A DNA stretch of 64,000 nt from Clostridia bacterium (lineage in GTDB: Bacteria; Bacillota; Clostridia; Oscillospirales; CAG-272). The notes beneath the pieces are model-generated. The model was not told the DNA's origin. It did not search any database and saw only the letters and a program-made list of their open reading frames with translations. Numbering within the stretch: the first letter of the stretch is position 1; every line of letters starts with the position of its first letter. Shown piece after piece: positions 1 to 7,428 of this stretch. The stretch lies in contig JAFWYJ010000002.1 of the NCBI GenBank assembly GCA_017517745.1, forward strand, positions 1 to 64,000. The letters run 5' to 3'. Position numbers and translations under genes: made by a program.

Positions 1-714
1 GGTGAGCGTTTTGATCTCGCCGTCGTTGTAGCTTACTTTGATAAAGTTGGTCGCGCTGAAATTTACTGTTGCTTCTTTAATGGAGTCAGCAACCGTTTCG
101 TTCACAACAGGAGAGCTTCTCGGAACGTCTACTTCAGTCTTGCCTTCGGAAATGAAGGTTACGCCATCCGTAACAAGGGCATTGGTCTTGTAATTGCGAT
201 ATACCTGAGCAGCCGCACCGTATTCAAGCGTGTCAATGATGAGCTGCTTCATATTAGCGTCATTCGTAATATTGTAGGCGTTGATCAGGTTTTCCTTAAC
301 GCTGTAACCCGTAAGCATTGCCTTTTCATGCCCCACCGGGCTACCACCCACGAGAATCGTTACGTTCATAAGATCGCCAAGGCACTGAGGACCCACGCCT
401 TCAAAGGTGTAGATATACACTTTAGCGTCAGTTGGATGCCTCTCGCACTCGGTAATATACGTTAGCTGACCGAGGAATTCGACCTCGACCATTATGCTTT
501 CGATGGGGCGATCTTCATTGTTTCTGACGTAGAATTTCATTGAGATATCGCCGCCGAGGTTGACCTGTTTGCCGACAAATTCTGCGACAGGGGTGTTTGT
601 TTCTGTTCCTGTTTCCTCTGCACTTGCCGTGATCGACAGACCTGCAAGAAGCGTTACGATCATCATCAGAGAGACGATCAGAACGAGGAGCTTGTTTGTG
701 TGCTTTGTTTTCAT
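1..714 (-). CDS. secreted protein of unknown function, C-terminus cut by window edge
   Basis: The visible 238 codons begin with a clear signal peptide (MKTKHTNKLLVLIVSLMMI, a hydrophobic core, then an ASA-type cleavage site near residue 32) followed by a Thr/Glu-rich linker. The rest reads as an extracellular beta-rich protein with no motif I recognise; phrases such as NINAYNIT-like and EYGAAAQVYRNY resemble the stalk regions of clostridial surface proteins, but that is only a resemblance. Start is fixed by an AAGGAGGA site seven bases upstream. It lies 23 bases after the cysteine-rich lipoprotein gene and is probably the third gene of the same transcript. The stop codon lies outside the window, so size and C-terminal anchor are unknown. 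Confidence 0.7.
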   Translation of the reverse strand, partial: MKTKHTNKLLVLIVSLMMIVTLLAGLSITASAEETGTETNTPVAEFVGKQVNLGGDISMKFYVRNNEDRPIESIMVEVEFLGQLTYITECERHPTDAKVYIYTFEGVGPQCLGDLMNVTILVGGSPVGHEKAMLTGYSVKENLINAYNITNDANMKQLIIDTLEYGAAAQVYRNYKTNALVTDGVTFISEGKTEVDVPRSSPVVNETVADSIKEATVNFSATNFIKVSYNDGEIKTLT

Positions 715-737
715 TTAAGTTCCTCCTTGGAATTGTG

Positions 738-1328
738 TTAGTTTGTATCGATCGGCAAGTCAATGCCGGGGGTTGTATCTTCGGGGGGATTACCAACCGT
801 TACCTGACAGCCTGCGTTGTCGCAAAGGTAGTCGTGGTCGGTGTCATTGTGAGCGTCCTTCGCTGCAACCGCCACTTGACCGCACACGGTGCATTTTTGC
901 TCTGTTGTGCAATTGCCGTCATCCTTTTCGGGGGAATGCTCGCCTGCCGCCAGAATTTCTTTTCCGCAAACCCCGCAATTAAGGGCGGTTGAGCAGTCAT
1001 TATCATCATTTTCGGGAGTATGTTCCTTGTTTTCTCCGTCGGTTGCGCCGCATCTTGAACAGGTGGATTGAACCTCACACAGATCAACATCGGGCGTTGT
1101 CCATTCGTGTCCGAGAGCAGAGCCTTCTGTCTTGCCACAGACTGTACAGGTCTTGGGTGTGTCGCAGTCAGCATCAGCAAAGTCGTGAGTGACTGTTCTT
1201 TCTTCACCACATTCGTTGCAGTTCACGTCGCAAGCATTATCGTATATATGCTTACATTCCTTGTCGCCACAGGCAACGAGTGTTACGATCATTAGGATCG
1301 AGAGTAGAATGAGTGTTAATTTTTTCAT
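738..1328 (-). CDS. lipoprotein with repeated CxxCG knuckles
   Basis: This is a 196-residue predicted lipoprotein: a signal peptide ends in a lipobox (VTLVAC) with the acylated cysteine at about residue 20, so the protein should sit on the outer face of the membrane. The mature part consists almost entirely of spaced cysteine pairs of the form C-x-x-C-G (NECGEE, CTVCGK, CSRCGA, CGVCGK, CTVCGQ) separated by His/Asp-rich linkers about 25-30 residues apart, ending in an acidic Pro-rich tail. Such knuckles could bind zinc or another metal; similar arrays occur in surface proteins of gut Firmicutes. The start is chosen at the signal peptide, with an AGGAGA site nine bases upstream; an upstream in-frame extension is not used. 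Function unknown. Confidence 0.75.
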   Translation of the reverse strand: MKKLTLILLSILMIVTLVACGDKECKHIYDNACDVNCNECGEERTVTHDFADADCDTPKTCTVCGKTEGSALGHEWTTPDVDLCEVQSTCSRCGATDGENKEHTPENDDNDCSTALNCGVCGKEILAAGEHSPEKDDGNCTTEQKCTVCGQVAVAAKDAHNDTDHDYLCDNAGCQVTVGNPPEDTTPGIDLPIDTN

Positions 1329-1351
1329 AGTTTGTTCTCCTAAATTATATT

Positions 1352-1711
1352 TCACAGTTTTTTGTTCCTTGGGCAAGTGCATATTCCAAACCATTCCTCG
1401 CCGCGCCGAAAATAGTTACATTCGGCGCAGGTGGTGTCGGGTGTGCGTTTGGTGTCTCCCCGGTAGCTCTTGCAAGCATCCTGCATCATGGTCACGAAAG
1501 GTATTCCCTCATCCGTGTAAACAGGCTCTTTTGTAAAGTCGGGATAGATCACAATAGGTTCGCATAGTGGACTCTGTCGGTCGCATTCCTCATAGTAACC
1601 GTATTTCAGCTCAAAGGTCTTACCGTAAGTGGTTATGATCTTGTAAAGATCACCCTCATTGTGAGTAAACTCCGTAAGCGGAAAATCATTCTGAATTAGC
1701 TTGCTAAACAT
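1352..1711 (-). CDS. small protein with C-terminal cysteine cluster, unknown function
   Basis: This 119-residue protein has no signal peptide or membrane segment. Its N-terminal two thirds are acidic and aromatic-rich; the C-terminus carries a cysteine cluster (CAECNYF, then GICTCP) that looks like a small metal-binding knuckle. I do not recognise a family. A GGAGGAG site precedes the ATG by seven bases. The gene is followed after 23 bases by the cysteine-rich lipoprotein gene and then by the secreted protein, so the three are likely co-transcribed; shared richness in CxxC pairs is suggestive of a common role in metal or redox chemistry at the surface, which is inference only. Confidence 0.6.
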   Translation of the reverse strand: MFSKLIQNDFPLTEFTHNEGDLYKIITTYGKTFELKYGYYEECDRQSPLCEPIVIYPDFTKEPVYTDEGIPFVTMMQDACKSYRGDTKRTPDTTCAECNYFRRGEEWFGICTCPRNKKL

Positions 1712-1741
1712 ATCTGACTCCTCCAGTCTTTCGTCAAAAAG

Positions 1742-1784
1742 AAAAATCTGCCATACTGTTGTTAATAGTATAGCAGACTTTTTT
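1742..1784 (-). terminator. intrinsic terminator after the LuxR-type regulator
   Basis: An 11-bp stem (arms 1747-1757 and 1767-1777, loop of nine bases) is followed by T runs on both strands. The one imperfect pair is a G-U wobble in the minus-strand RNA and a mismatch in the plus-strand RNA, so it works best for the minus-strand transcript. The same hairpin contains an extended -10 (TGCTATACT) reading towards the 119-aa gene, so it may double as that operon's promoter. Confidence 0.7.
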
Positions 1785-1892
1785 CGTTTGCGGTATTACC
1801 CAAAAATACATTTTTAGGTCTGATTTTTGGGGCGTTTTTGGCTTTCGACGAAATTTTATATATCTTTTTTGGGGTGTTTTGGATATGTAAAA

Positions 1893-3128
1893 TCACAAAA
1901 TCGCGGCAAATTCCGACCTCGGCAGGCCCGATTTTTCGGACACGATTCGCACCGCTTGTTTCACCACGGACAGAGAAAGATGCAGATGATCTGCAATCTC
2001 CTTGTTGCCCATTCCAAAGGCAGCAAGCTTTGCGACCTCGCGCTCCTTGTCGGAAAGTGTGGTCAGGATCGTCTTTCCCCTGACTGCGCCCGAGAGCTTC
2101 GACCAACCCTCATTATAGATCTTATAGAGCTTTTTCACCTCTTTCCAAGCATCCTCGTCAATCAGGGAGAGACGCTTCTCCATCAAGGTATCAAGCGCAC
2201 GGCAGTATTCTGCAAGAACACCGTAGAACCGATCGGGGAGCGCCAGCTCGATGGCTTTGTCGATGTGGTAGATCGCATCCTCATCCTTGCCGCAGTTGTG
2301 ATAGATCGCGGCGCAGGTAAGGCGCAGATAGATCTCTGCCATAATGGTATTGTTGGCTCTTGCCCAGGATATCATCGGCTCTACCGAAAAGGAAATGACC
2401 GACATGATGTAAAGTCCCTGTGTTCCCTCTACCTTGGTAAGTCCCATGGCAACGGCGTAACCGAGCGCGTACAAATATTTGGCGTAATACACCTTTGCAG
2501 CAGGGTATGCATCCTTGTGAATTGGCTCAAACCTTCCTTTTTTGAACCATTCCGGGAAACTTTCGACGTTATATACCATAATATCAACGGCACTGATCGC
2601 AAGCTGCATTGCATCTCTGTCGTTGTCATTCTTTGCGGGCGCTTCGGCAATATGAACCTTGGCACGTCGCCACATATGGATGTCCCCTTTCCATATCGCA
2701 CACATGGCAAGGAGCATACCTGCCGATTGGATGGCATAAAATCCCGAATGTTTGTGAAGAAGATAGTTTGCGATATCGTAAACCTTGTCGATCTCACCGC
2801 GCGAATAAGCGACCTCAGCTTCAAACAGCACCTGCGCTTCGTGATTGTATGCAAGACTCTCGCCCACCGCATCTGCCGTTCCGGGCGTGTGATATAGGTC
2901 TGTCATGTAGAGAAAGGGAGTTTTGCGCGGAAGCGGCATATCCGCATCATGCACGGCTCTCGCTTCCTTTGTTCTGCCGTCGATCGGCTTCTTCGCGTTC
3001 TTCGGGATCATCCAAGCTCGCCCCAGGCGCGTTGCACCCTCGATTCTTCCGTTCGCACAGAGGACCTGAACGAATCTTTTGGAAAGCCCCCATTTTTTTG
3101 CGACTTCATCTATTCCGATATAATCCAT
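1893..3128 (-). CDS. LuxR-type transcriptional regulator with N-terminal winged-helix-like domain
   Basis: A 411-residue cytoplasmic regulator. Residues 1-50 (YIGIDEVAKKWGLSKRFVQ, then a basic wing with GRAWMIPK) form the excisionase/MerR-like DNA-binding fold seen at the front of many clostridial regulators. The middle 290 residues are helical, repeat-like and probably TPR-type, suited to sensing a ligand or protein. Residues about 355-411 form a LuxR-type helix-turn-helix (LSDKEREVAKLAAFG, NKEIADHLHLS). Having DNA-binding folds at both ends is noteworthy. It is transcribed alone from a consensus promoter and ends at a hairpin; its target may be the cysteine-rich operon immediately downstream, but nothing in the sequence proves it. 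Confidence 0.8.
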   Translation of the reverse strand: MDYIGIDEVAKKWGLSKRFVQVLCANGRIEGATRLGRAWMIPKNAKKPIDGRTKEARAVHDADMPLPRKTPFLYMTDLYHTPGTADAVGESLAYNHEAQVLFEAEVAYSRGEIDKVYDIANYLLHKHSGFYAIQSAGMLLAMCAIWKGDIHMWRRAKVHIAEAPAKNDNDRDAMQLAISAVDIMVYNVESFPEWFKKGRFEPIHKDAYPAAKVYYAKYLYALGYAVAMGLTKVEGTQGLYIMSVISFSVEPMISWARANNTIMAEIYLRLTCAAIYHNCGKDEDAIYHIDKAIELALPDRFYGVLAEYCRALDTLMEKRLSLIDEDAWKEVKKLYKIYNEGWSKLSGAVRGKTILTTLSDKEREVAKLAAFGMGNKEIADHLHLSLSVVKQAVRIVSEKSGLPRSEFAAIL

Positions 3129-3201
3129 TTTTACCTCTCAAAAAGCCGTTTTATATCATTCGTGATTGCGAAGGATATTACCGTTCGCTTTTGCGTACTA
3201 T

Positions 3202-3230
3202 ATTATACACTTTTTTTCCGGGATTGTCAA
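3202..3230 (-). promoter_or_regulatory. sigma-A promoter of the LuxR-type regulator
   Basis: Exact consensus on the minus strand: TTGACA (3225-3230), 17-base spacer, TATAAT (3202-3207), about 70 bases before the regulator's ATG. Confidence 0.85.
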
Positions 3231-3253
3231 CCTTTCGGAACAAAACTTCATAC

Positions 3254-3284
3254 AAAAAGCATCGGCGCTTTTCCGATGCTTTTC
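3254..3284. terminator. bidirectional hairpin terminator
   Basis: Perfect 11-bp stem (3255-3265 with 3273-3283), seven-base loop, A-rich on one side and T-rich on the other. It lies downstream of the MFS operon and upstream of the regulator promoter, so it should end the minus-strand MFS operon. Confidence 0.75.
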
Positions 3285-3296
3285 TATGTATTCGGT

Positions 3297-3431
3297 TGGC
3301 TTCATCTGAAGAATCGTATCCGTCGCACCCCCAAATTTTATCATCTCGACCGCCGAAAATCCCACCGCAAGCATCGTTTCGGTTTCGTGCGGTACGGTAA
3401 GCAGCGTATCGTAGTGATAAAACTCGTGATG
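3297..3431 (-). pseudogene. remnant of a class I SAM methyltransferase C-terminus
   Basis: Between the MFS stop codon and the terminator the minus strand encodes, without a start, about 45 residues (HHEFYHYDTLLTVPHET, then AVGFSAVEMIKFGGATDT). This closely resembles the C-terminal strand-helix-strand of clostridial class I SAM-dependent methyltransferases (a GFS.VE.....GAT pattern). The frame stays open past the fragment, but there is no methyltransferase N-terminus or SAM-binding motif nearby, so I read it as a decayed gene end. Recognition is by family memory, not by a search. Confidence 0.45.
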
Positions 3432-3436
3432 CCTCG

Positions 3437-4735
3437 TTAAATTCCGGATTCTCCGTCCTGTTTTCTGGATTCGGCTTCCTTGCTTTCCTTTTTGAAATGT
3501 CGCATGATCACCAAAACGGTCACGATGCCGATGATGGGAAAGAGTGCGGTGACGAGCATTCCGACTTTGAGTCCGAGCTGCTCGGCGGAAATCCCGAGCG
3601 CGGGCGCCGTTTGCGCGACAAATCCGCTCGTCGAAACACTGTCAACCACAATGCCCAACAGCTGCGGTCCCAGTGCCGCGCCAAGGTCGCCGCCTGCCGC
3701 CATAAGCGCAAACGCCGCGACTCCGGCGTGCGGGATCTTTTCCTCCATCATGATCAGCGTTCCCGGCCACAGCATCGAGGTGCAAAAGCCGGTCAGGATG
3801 CAAGCGATGAAGGCAACGGTTGCATTGGGAGAAAGTCCCACGGCAAGATAGCAGATCGCGGCACAGATCATGCTGACCAAAAGCGTCCGACAGATATTTT
3901 TGCCGAATTTGGCATAGGCAATGCGCGCAACTCCCAGCAGGACGGCAAACATCGCCGCGCCGAGAATATCGCCGACCGCCTTGCTGATTCCCAAGGCGGT
4001 CTCGACGTAGGTCGAAATCCAATTGCCCATCGAATTTTCCGCGCAGCTTCCAAAGAAAATGCAAACAACGCAAAGAGCAAGCCCCATCACACGTCTTTTC
4101 GGATCATGGGAAGACGTCTTGACGTCCGCCTCGTCCTCGCGACTCGGCATGGGAGAGATCATGAAAAGAACCGCGGGAATGACGGGCAAACAACCGAGGA
4201 TCAAGAACAGATACGTCCAATGCTCCGCGCCGAAAATCTTGAGAAAGAGCGTGCTGACGACGATCATCGTAAAGGTTCCAAACGCGTAAAGCGAATGAAG
4301 CAGGCTCATATCCCTTTGCGGATTGTCCGAGGGGAGCGCCGCGATCGTGGGACTGAGCAAGACCTCAGCCAAGCCCGCCGCGACAGAAAAGATCAGCGTG
4401 CCGACCAACAGCCCGACGTAAGCCGCGTGCGGGAAGAAGGCGGGGATCAGCGCATAGAGAAACAATCCGAGCGCCGTGAGCAACGGCATGGTCGAGGCGA
4501 TCTTCTTCAGGTTGAAATGCTTGGAAAAGGCGGTAAAGATCAGATCGATCCCAAGCTGGGTGAGAAAATTGACCAGCACGAGCGTGCCGAGAAGCGTATA
4601 AGAAATTCCGTAGAGTTCCCGAAAGGTAACGAACAAAAGCGGCGGCACGCAAAAGACCGACGACATGGTGAAATAGGAGGCGTAGCATGCAAATTTTGTG
4701 GTTTTGAAGCTTGGTTTTTTCATCATGATCTGCAT
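3437..4735 (-). CDS. MFS transporter
   Basis: A 432-residue integral membrane protein with about 12 hydrophobic segments and a central cytoplasmic loop around residues 200-220 (SREDEADVKTSS), the usual major facilitator layout. The overall pattern (fucose-permease/sugar-transporter-like, with GNWISTYVETALG in the second half) suggests a sugar or small-metabolite permease, but no substrate can be assigned. It is the last gene of a minus-strand operon, starting 14 bases after cytidine deaminase. The first ATG lies only three bases from AAGGA; ATG codons at residues 4 and 5 are better spaced and may be the true start. The C-terminal tail is short and charged. Confidence 0.85.
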   Translation of the reverse strand: MQIMMKKPSFKTTKFACYASYFTMSSVFCVPPLLFVTFRELYGISYTLLGTLVLVNFLTQLGIDLIFTAFSKHFNLKKIASTMPLLTALGLFLYALIPAFFPHAAYVGLLVGTLIFSVAAGLAEVLLSPTIAALPSDNPQRDMSLLHSLYAFGTFTMIVVSTLFLKIFGAEHWTYLFLILGCLPVIPAVLFMISPMPSREDEADVKTSSHDPKRRVMGLALCVVCIFFGSCAENSMGNWISTYVETALGISKAVGDILGAAMFAVLLGVARIAYAKFGKNICRTLLVSMICAAICYLAVGLSPNATVAFIACILTGFCTSMLWPGTLIMMEEKIPHAGVAAFALMAAGGDLGAALGPQLLGIVVDSVSTSGFVAQTAPALGISAEQLGLKVGMLVTALFPIIGIVTVLVIMRHFKKESKEAESRKQDGESGI

Positions 4736-4748
4736 CTGTCCTTTCCGT

Positions 4749-5144
4749 TTACCGAATCCACCATTCGGGCGTAATCTCGCCCAGCTTTACGGTACGCCCC
4801 GCGGAATAGTCAACCATGATCTCAACGTCGGCGTAATGCCCTGCCATAAGCTGAACCATCAGCTCGCGGCAAGCACCGCACGGCGCGCCGCATGAGCCGT
4901 CGGGCATCAGTGCCAGCACCTTGTCTATTTCGTGTTCCCCGTTGGTAATCATATGAAAAATGGCATTCCTTTCGGCACAAACGCCAAGTCCCGAGCAGGT
5001 GTCGATGCAAACGCCCGTATAAACGTTGCCCGATTTGGAAAGCACTGCGGCAGATACCTCTCCGCAGGTAACGTATTCCGAAATTCTCCGCTCATTCATG
5101 ACGGCTTTCGCCGCCTCATACAGTTCCGTCCAGATCTTTTCCAT
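4749..5144 (-). CDS. cdd: cytidine deaminase family protein
   Basis: A 131-residue single-domain zinc deaminase of the cytidine deaminase family, the expected length for the tetrameric form. The zinc site is plain: CAERNAI around residue 56 supplies the first Cys and the catalytic Glu, and PCGACRE around residue 90 supplies the other two Cys. The enzyme would hydrolyse (deoxy)cytidine to (deoxy)uridine for pyrimidine salvage; a related blasticidin-S-deaminase-like activity cannot be excluded from sequence. Start fixed by AAGGAGACGGAT before the ATG. It sits between an EamA exporter and an MFS transporter in one operon, a setting that might fit nucleoside handling. Confidence 0.8.
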   Translation of the reverse strand: MEKIWTELYEAAKAVMNERRISEYVTCGEVSAAVLSKSGNVYTGVCIDTCSGLGVCAERNAIFHMITNGEHEIDKVLALMPDGSCGAPCGACRELMVQLMAGHYADVEIMVDYSAGRTVKLGEITPEWWIR

Positions 5145-5168
5145 ATCCGTCTCCTTGCCAAATGCAAT

Positions 5169-6041
5169 TCATTTTTTCTTTCGCGCGGGCAGCTCGCTCC
5201 AAAGCGTGAAGCCCAGGATCAGCAAGCCTCCAACGATCTGCGGGAGTGTCATCTTCTCGTGCAACCAGATCACGCTCACCAGCACCGCCACCAAAGGGTC
5301 AACGTAGCTCAGAATCGCCACCTTCTGTCCGGGCAACTCCTTCAACGCGGAAAAATACATACAGTACGTAACGCCCGTATGCACAAGACCGACGACGAGC
5401 AAAGCGCCCCATCCCAAACCGTCCAAGTCACCCAAGTGAAAGCCGCTCGTCAAGGCGACGTAGGGCGCAAGCACCGCCGCGGCAGCCAAAAACTGAACGA
5501 AGGTGCGCTGAAGCCCCGTAACCCCCTTGATGAATTTGTTGAGCAGCATCACTGCGGCATAAAGCACCGCCGCACCCAAGCCAAAAGCGATACCAAAAAG
5601 ATCCTGCTTGCCGCCCCCCGCAGTTCCCGTAATCAGGATCAGACCTGCGGTTGCCATCACGAAGCAGAGGATCTGCTTTGCCGTCAGCCGCTCCCGAAAC
5701 AGCAACGGACAGACCACCATCACGATCACGGGTGCAAAATAGTAACTCAAAGTCGCCACGGAGACGGTGGTGTATCGATAGGCTTCAAAGAGCAAAATCC
5801 AATTAAAACCCATCGCCGCACCCGAAACCACCAACAACAACCGTTCTTTGGGGATGCTGCCAACCGAAAGCTTCTGTTTTGTAACCAACAAAAAAACGCC
5901 CACAAGCGCCACAGCCATCACCGCTCGGTATAGTGCCAGTTCACCCGAGCTGACGTTGATATTGCGCACAAAGGGTGCCAGCGTACCAAAAATAAACATG
6001 GCCGCCGTCATCAGCACCCTTGAGAGGGTCTCTTTTTTCAT
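5169..6041 (-). CDS. EamA/DMT-family transporter
   Basis: A 290-residue membrane protein with ten predicted helices arranged as two EamA repeats (about 5-140 and 150-285), the layout of drug/metabolite exporters of the DMT superfamily. The second repeat contains the typical conserved stretch SYVDPLVAVLVSVIWLHEK. Likely an exporter or permease for a small metabolite; substrate not predictable. An AGGAGG-like site precedes the ATG. It is the second gene of the operon that begins with the P-loop kinase, 18 bases after that gene's stop. Confidence 0.85.
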   Translation of the reverse strand: MKKETLSRVLMTAAMFIFGTLAPFVRNINVSSGELALYRAVMAVALVGVFLLVTKQKLSVGSIPKERLLLVVSGAAMGFNWILLFEAYRYTTVSVATLSYYFAPVIVMVVCPLLFRERLTAKQILCFVMATAGLILITGTAGGGKQDLFGIAFGLGAAVLYAAVMLLNKFIKGVTGLQRTFVQFLAAAAVLAPYVALTSGFHLGDLDGLGWGALLVVGLVHTGVTYCMYFSALKELPGQKVAILSYVDPLVAVLVSVIWLHEKMTLPQIVGGLLILGFTLWSELPARKKK

Positions 6042-6059
6042 AAACGTTCCTCCGGTCTG

Positions 6060-6569
6060 TCAGTCGAATTTTGAGTTGCCCTGCACTGCGTGCCGCAAAA
6101 ACGCGTCGGCTTGTTCCCTGCTTTGAAAGACGACGACGTTTTTGTCGCGGTACTTTTCCAGCAACGCCATCACCTGCGGTCTTTGTTGCACACGAAAACC
6201 TTTGATCATCTCGATAAGCTCCGCATCCTCCTCGCCCTCGATCCACGGCATATCGCTCCGCGGCTTCCCCCGCCGCGCCCTGACGCCGTCCAAACAAACG
6301 GCGAGCGGATAATCAAGGAAAAACACCGTGTCGCACGCCGCCATGCGCATCTCCATGGTGGAGGCGTAATTGCCGTCTATGATCCACGCGTCCTCCTTCA
6401 GCACAGTGGACAAACGCGCGAGAAAAACCGACTTTTCCACCGTGGTTTTGTCGGCGTTCCAATACAGCAGATCCAAATGGCAGAGCGGCAGCCCCGTCTT
6501 TTGGCACAATGCCCGCGAAAAGCTGCTTTTCCCGCTTCCCGGACAGCCGATGACAATGACTCTTTTCAT
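6060..6569 (-). CDS. P-loop nucleotide kinase-like protein (FlaR-related)
   Basis: A 169-residue cytoplasmic protein with a Walker A motif at the N-terminus (GCPGSGKS, residues 8-15), then LDLLYWN and WIIDGNYAST, and a lid-like RARRGKPR segment. This pattern belongs to the adenylate-kinase-like group often labelled 'DNA topology modulation protein FlaR-related'; the label comes from homology and the real substrate is unknown. It opens the four-gene minus-strand operon and has its own promoter about 80 bases upstream. Confidence 0.75.
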   Translation of the reverse strand: MKRVIVIGCPGSGKSSFSRALCQKTGLPLCHLDLLYWNADKTTVEKSVFLARLSTVLKEDAWIIDGNYASTMEMRMAACDTVFFLDYPLAVCLDGVRARRGKPRSDMPWIEGEEDAELIEMIKGFRVQQRPQVMALLEKYRDKNVVVFQSREQADAFLRHAVQGNSKFD

Positions 6570-6649
6570 CGCGATTCATCCTCAATCCGTCTGATTTCCT
6601 CCGGACCGTTTTTGTCAACGTTCGCGCGAACGGCACCCCGGCTTTTTCC

Positions 6650-6678
6650 ATTATATCAGAAAATCCCGATGATTTCAA
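6650..6678 (-). promoter_or_regulatory. promoter of the kinase-EamA-deaminase-MFS operon
   Basis: Minus strand TTGAAA (6673-6678), 17-base spacer, TATAAT (6650-6655). A divergent -10 (TATAAT at 6720-6725) serves the plus-strand gene at 6752, but no good -35 is visible for it. Confidence 0.7.
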
Positions 6679-6751
6679 TAGTAAATATTTTTTGATATCA
6701 TGAATTCAGCAACGGCAGAATATAATATAAAAAAACAAACGGAGTGATGAG

Positions 6752-7276
6752 ATGAAACGATCGATTGGGCTTTGGCAACTATTGGGCTTTGCGGTAACCT
6801 CGCTCGGGGGAACGCTGTTGCATTTTTTGTACGATTGGTTGGGAGAAGCAAAATGGATCGCGCCCTTCTCGGGCGTGAACGAATCGACCTGGGAGCACAT
6901 GAAGCTGCTTTTTTGGCCGACGTTCCTTTACGCCGTCGTACAGAGCTTTTTCTTCCGTGAACGGCGGGATTTTTGGTGTGTAAAATTGCGAGGCATCCTT
7001 CTCGGACTTTCCCTCATTCCGATCATTTTCTATACCTACAACGGTGTGATCGGTCGCTCTCCCGATTGGATCAACATCGCCATTTTCTTCGTCGCCGCCG
7101 CCATCGCGTATCTCTTTGAGACAAGGCTCTTCCAAGCCGAGACCGTAACCTGCAAGTCTCCGAAATTGGTGATCGGCATCCTTTGCGCGATCGCGGTGCT
7201 GTTTGGGGTGTTCACCTTCCTGACACCCGAGATCGGCATTTTCAAGGATCCCTTGACGGGAACCTACGGAATATAA
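6752..7276 (+). CDS. DUF6512-like integral membrane protein
   Basis: A 174-residue membrane protein with four or five hydrophobic helices and a conserved N-terminal block (LLHFLYDWLG, then SGVNESTWEHMKLLFWP) that I associate with the DUF6512 family of small clostridial membrane proteins. No function is known for that family. A weak GGAG site precedes the ATG and a TATAAT box lies 27 bases upstream. It is monocistronic, ending in a strong hairpin terminator. Confidence 0.7.
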   Translation: MKRSIGLWQLLGFAVTSLGGTLLHFLYDWLGEAKWIAPFSGVNESTWEHMKLLFWPTFLYAVVQSFFFRERRDFWCVKLRGILLGLSLIPIIFYTYNGVIGRSPDWINIAIFFVAAAIAYLFETRLFQAETVTCKSPKLVIGILCAIAVLFGVFTFLTPEIGIFKDPLTGTYGI

Positions 7277-7321
7277 AAAATGCCGATGAGGGCTTGCATG
7301 TGATCCCTCATCGGCATTTTT
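7277..7321 (+). terminator. intrinsic terminator
   Basis: GC-rich perfect stem of about 16 bp (7281-7292 paired with 7305-7317, plus A/T extension) followed by TTTTT, immediately after the membrane protein's stop codon. Confidence 0.85.
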
Positions 7322-7368
7322 CCGAAAAAGCAAAACGTGAGATTCTACCCGGATTCGACAAAAAAGCG

Positions 7369-7397
7369 TTGACATTTGACGCGTGCTAAGATATAAT
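7369..7397 (+). promoter_or_regulatory. sigma-A promoter of the HTH-AAA-CYTH gene
   Basis: Exact consensus TTGACA (7369-7374), 17-base spacer, TATAAT (7392-7397), 31 bases before the ATG. Confidence 0.85.
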
Positions 7398-7428
7398 ATA
7401 AACGGAATCCGAGGAAAGGGGCAAAGAT

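Noticed and set aside
3497..4774. Long open frame antisense to the MFS gene (about 425 codons)
   Set aside because: Very rich in Arg/Gln/His with no folded-protein pattern; it is a by-product of codon bias on the opposite strand.
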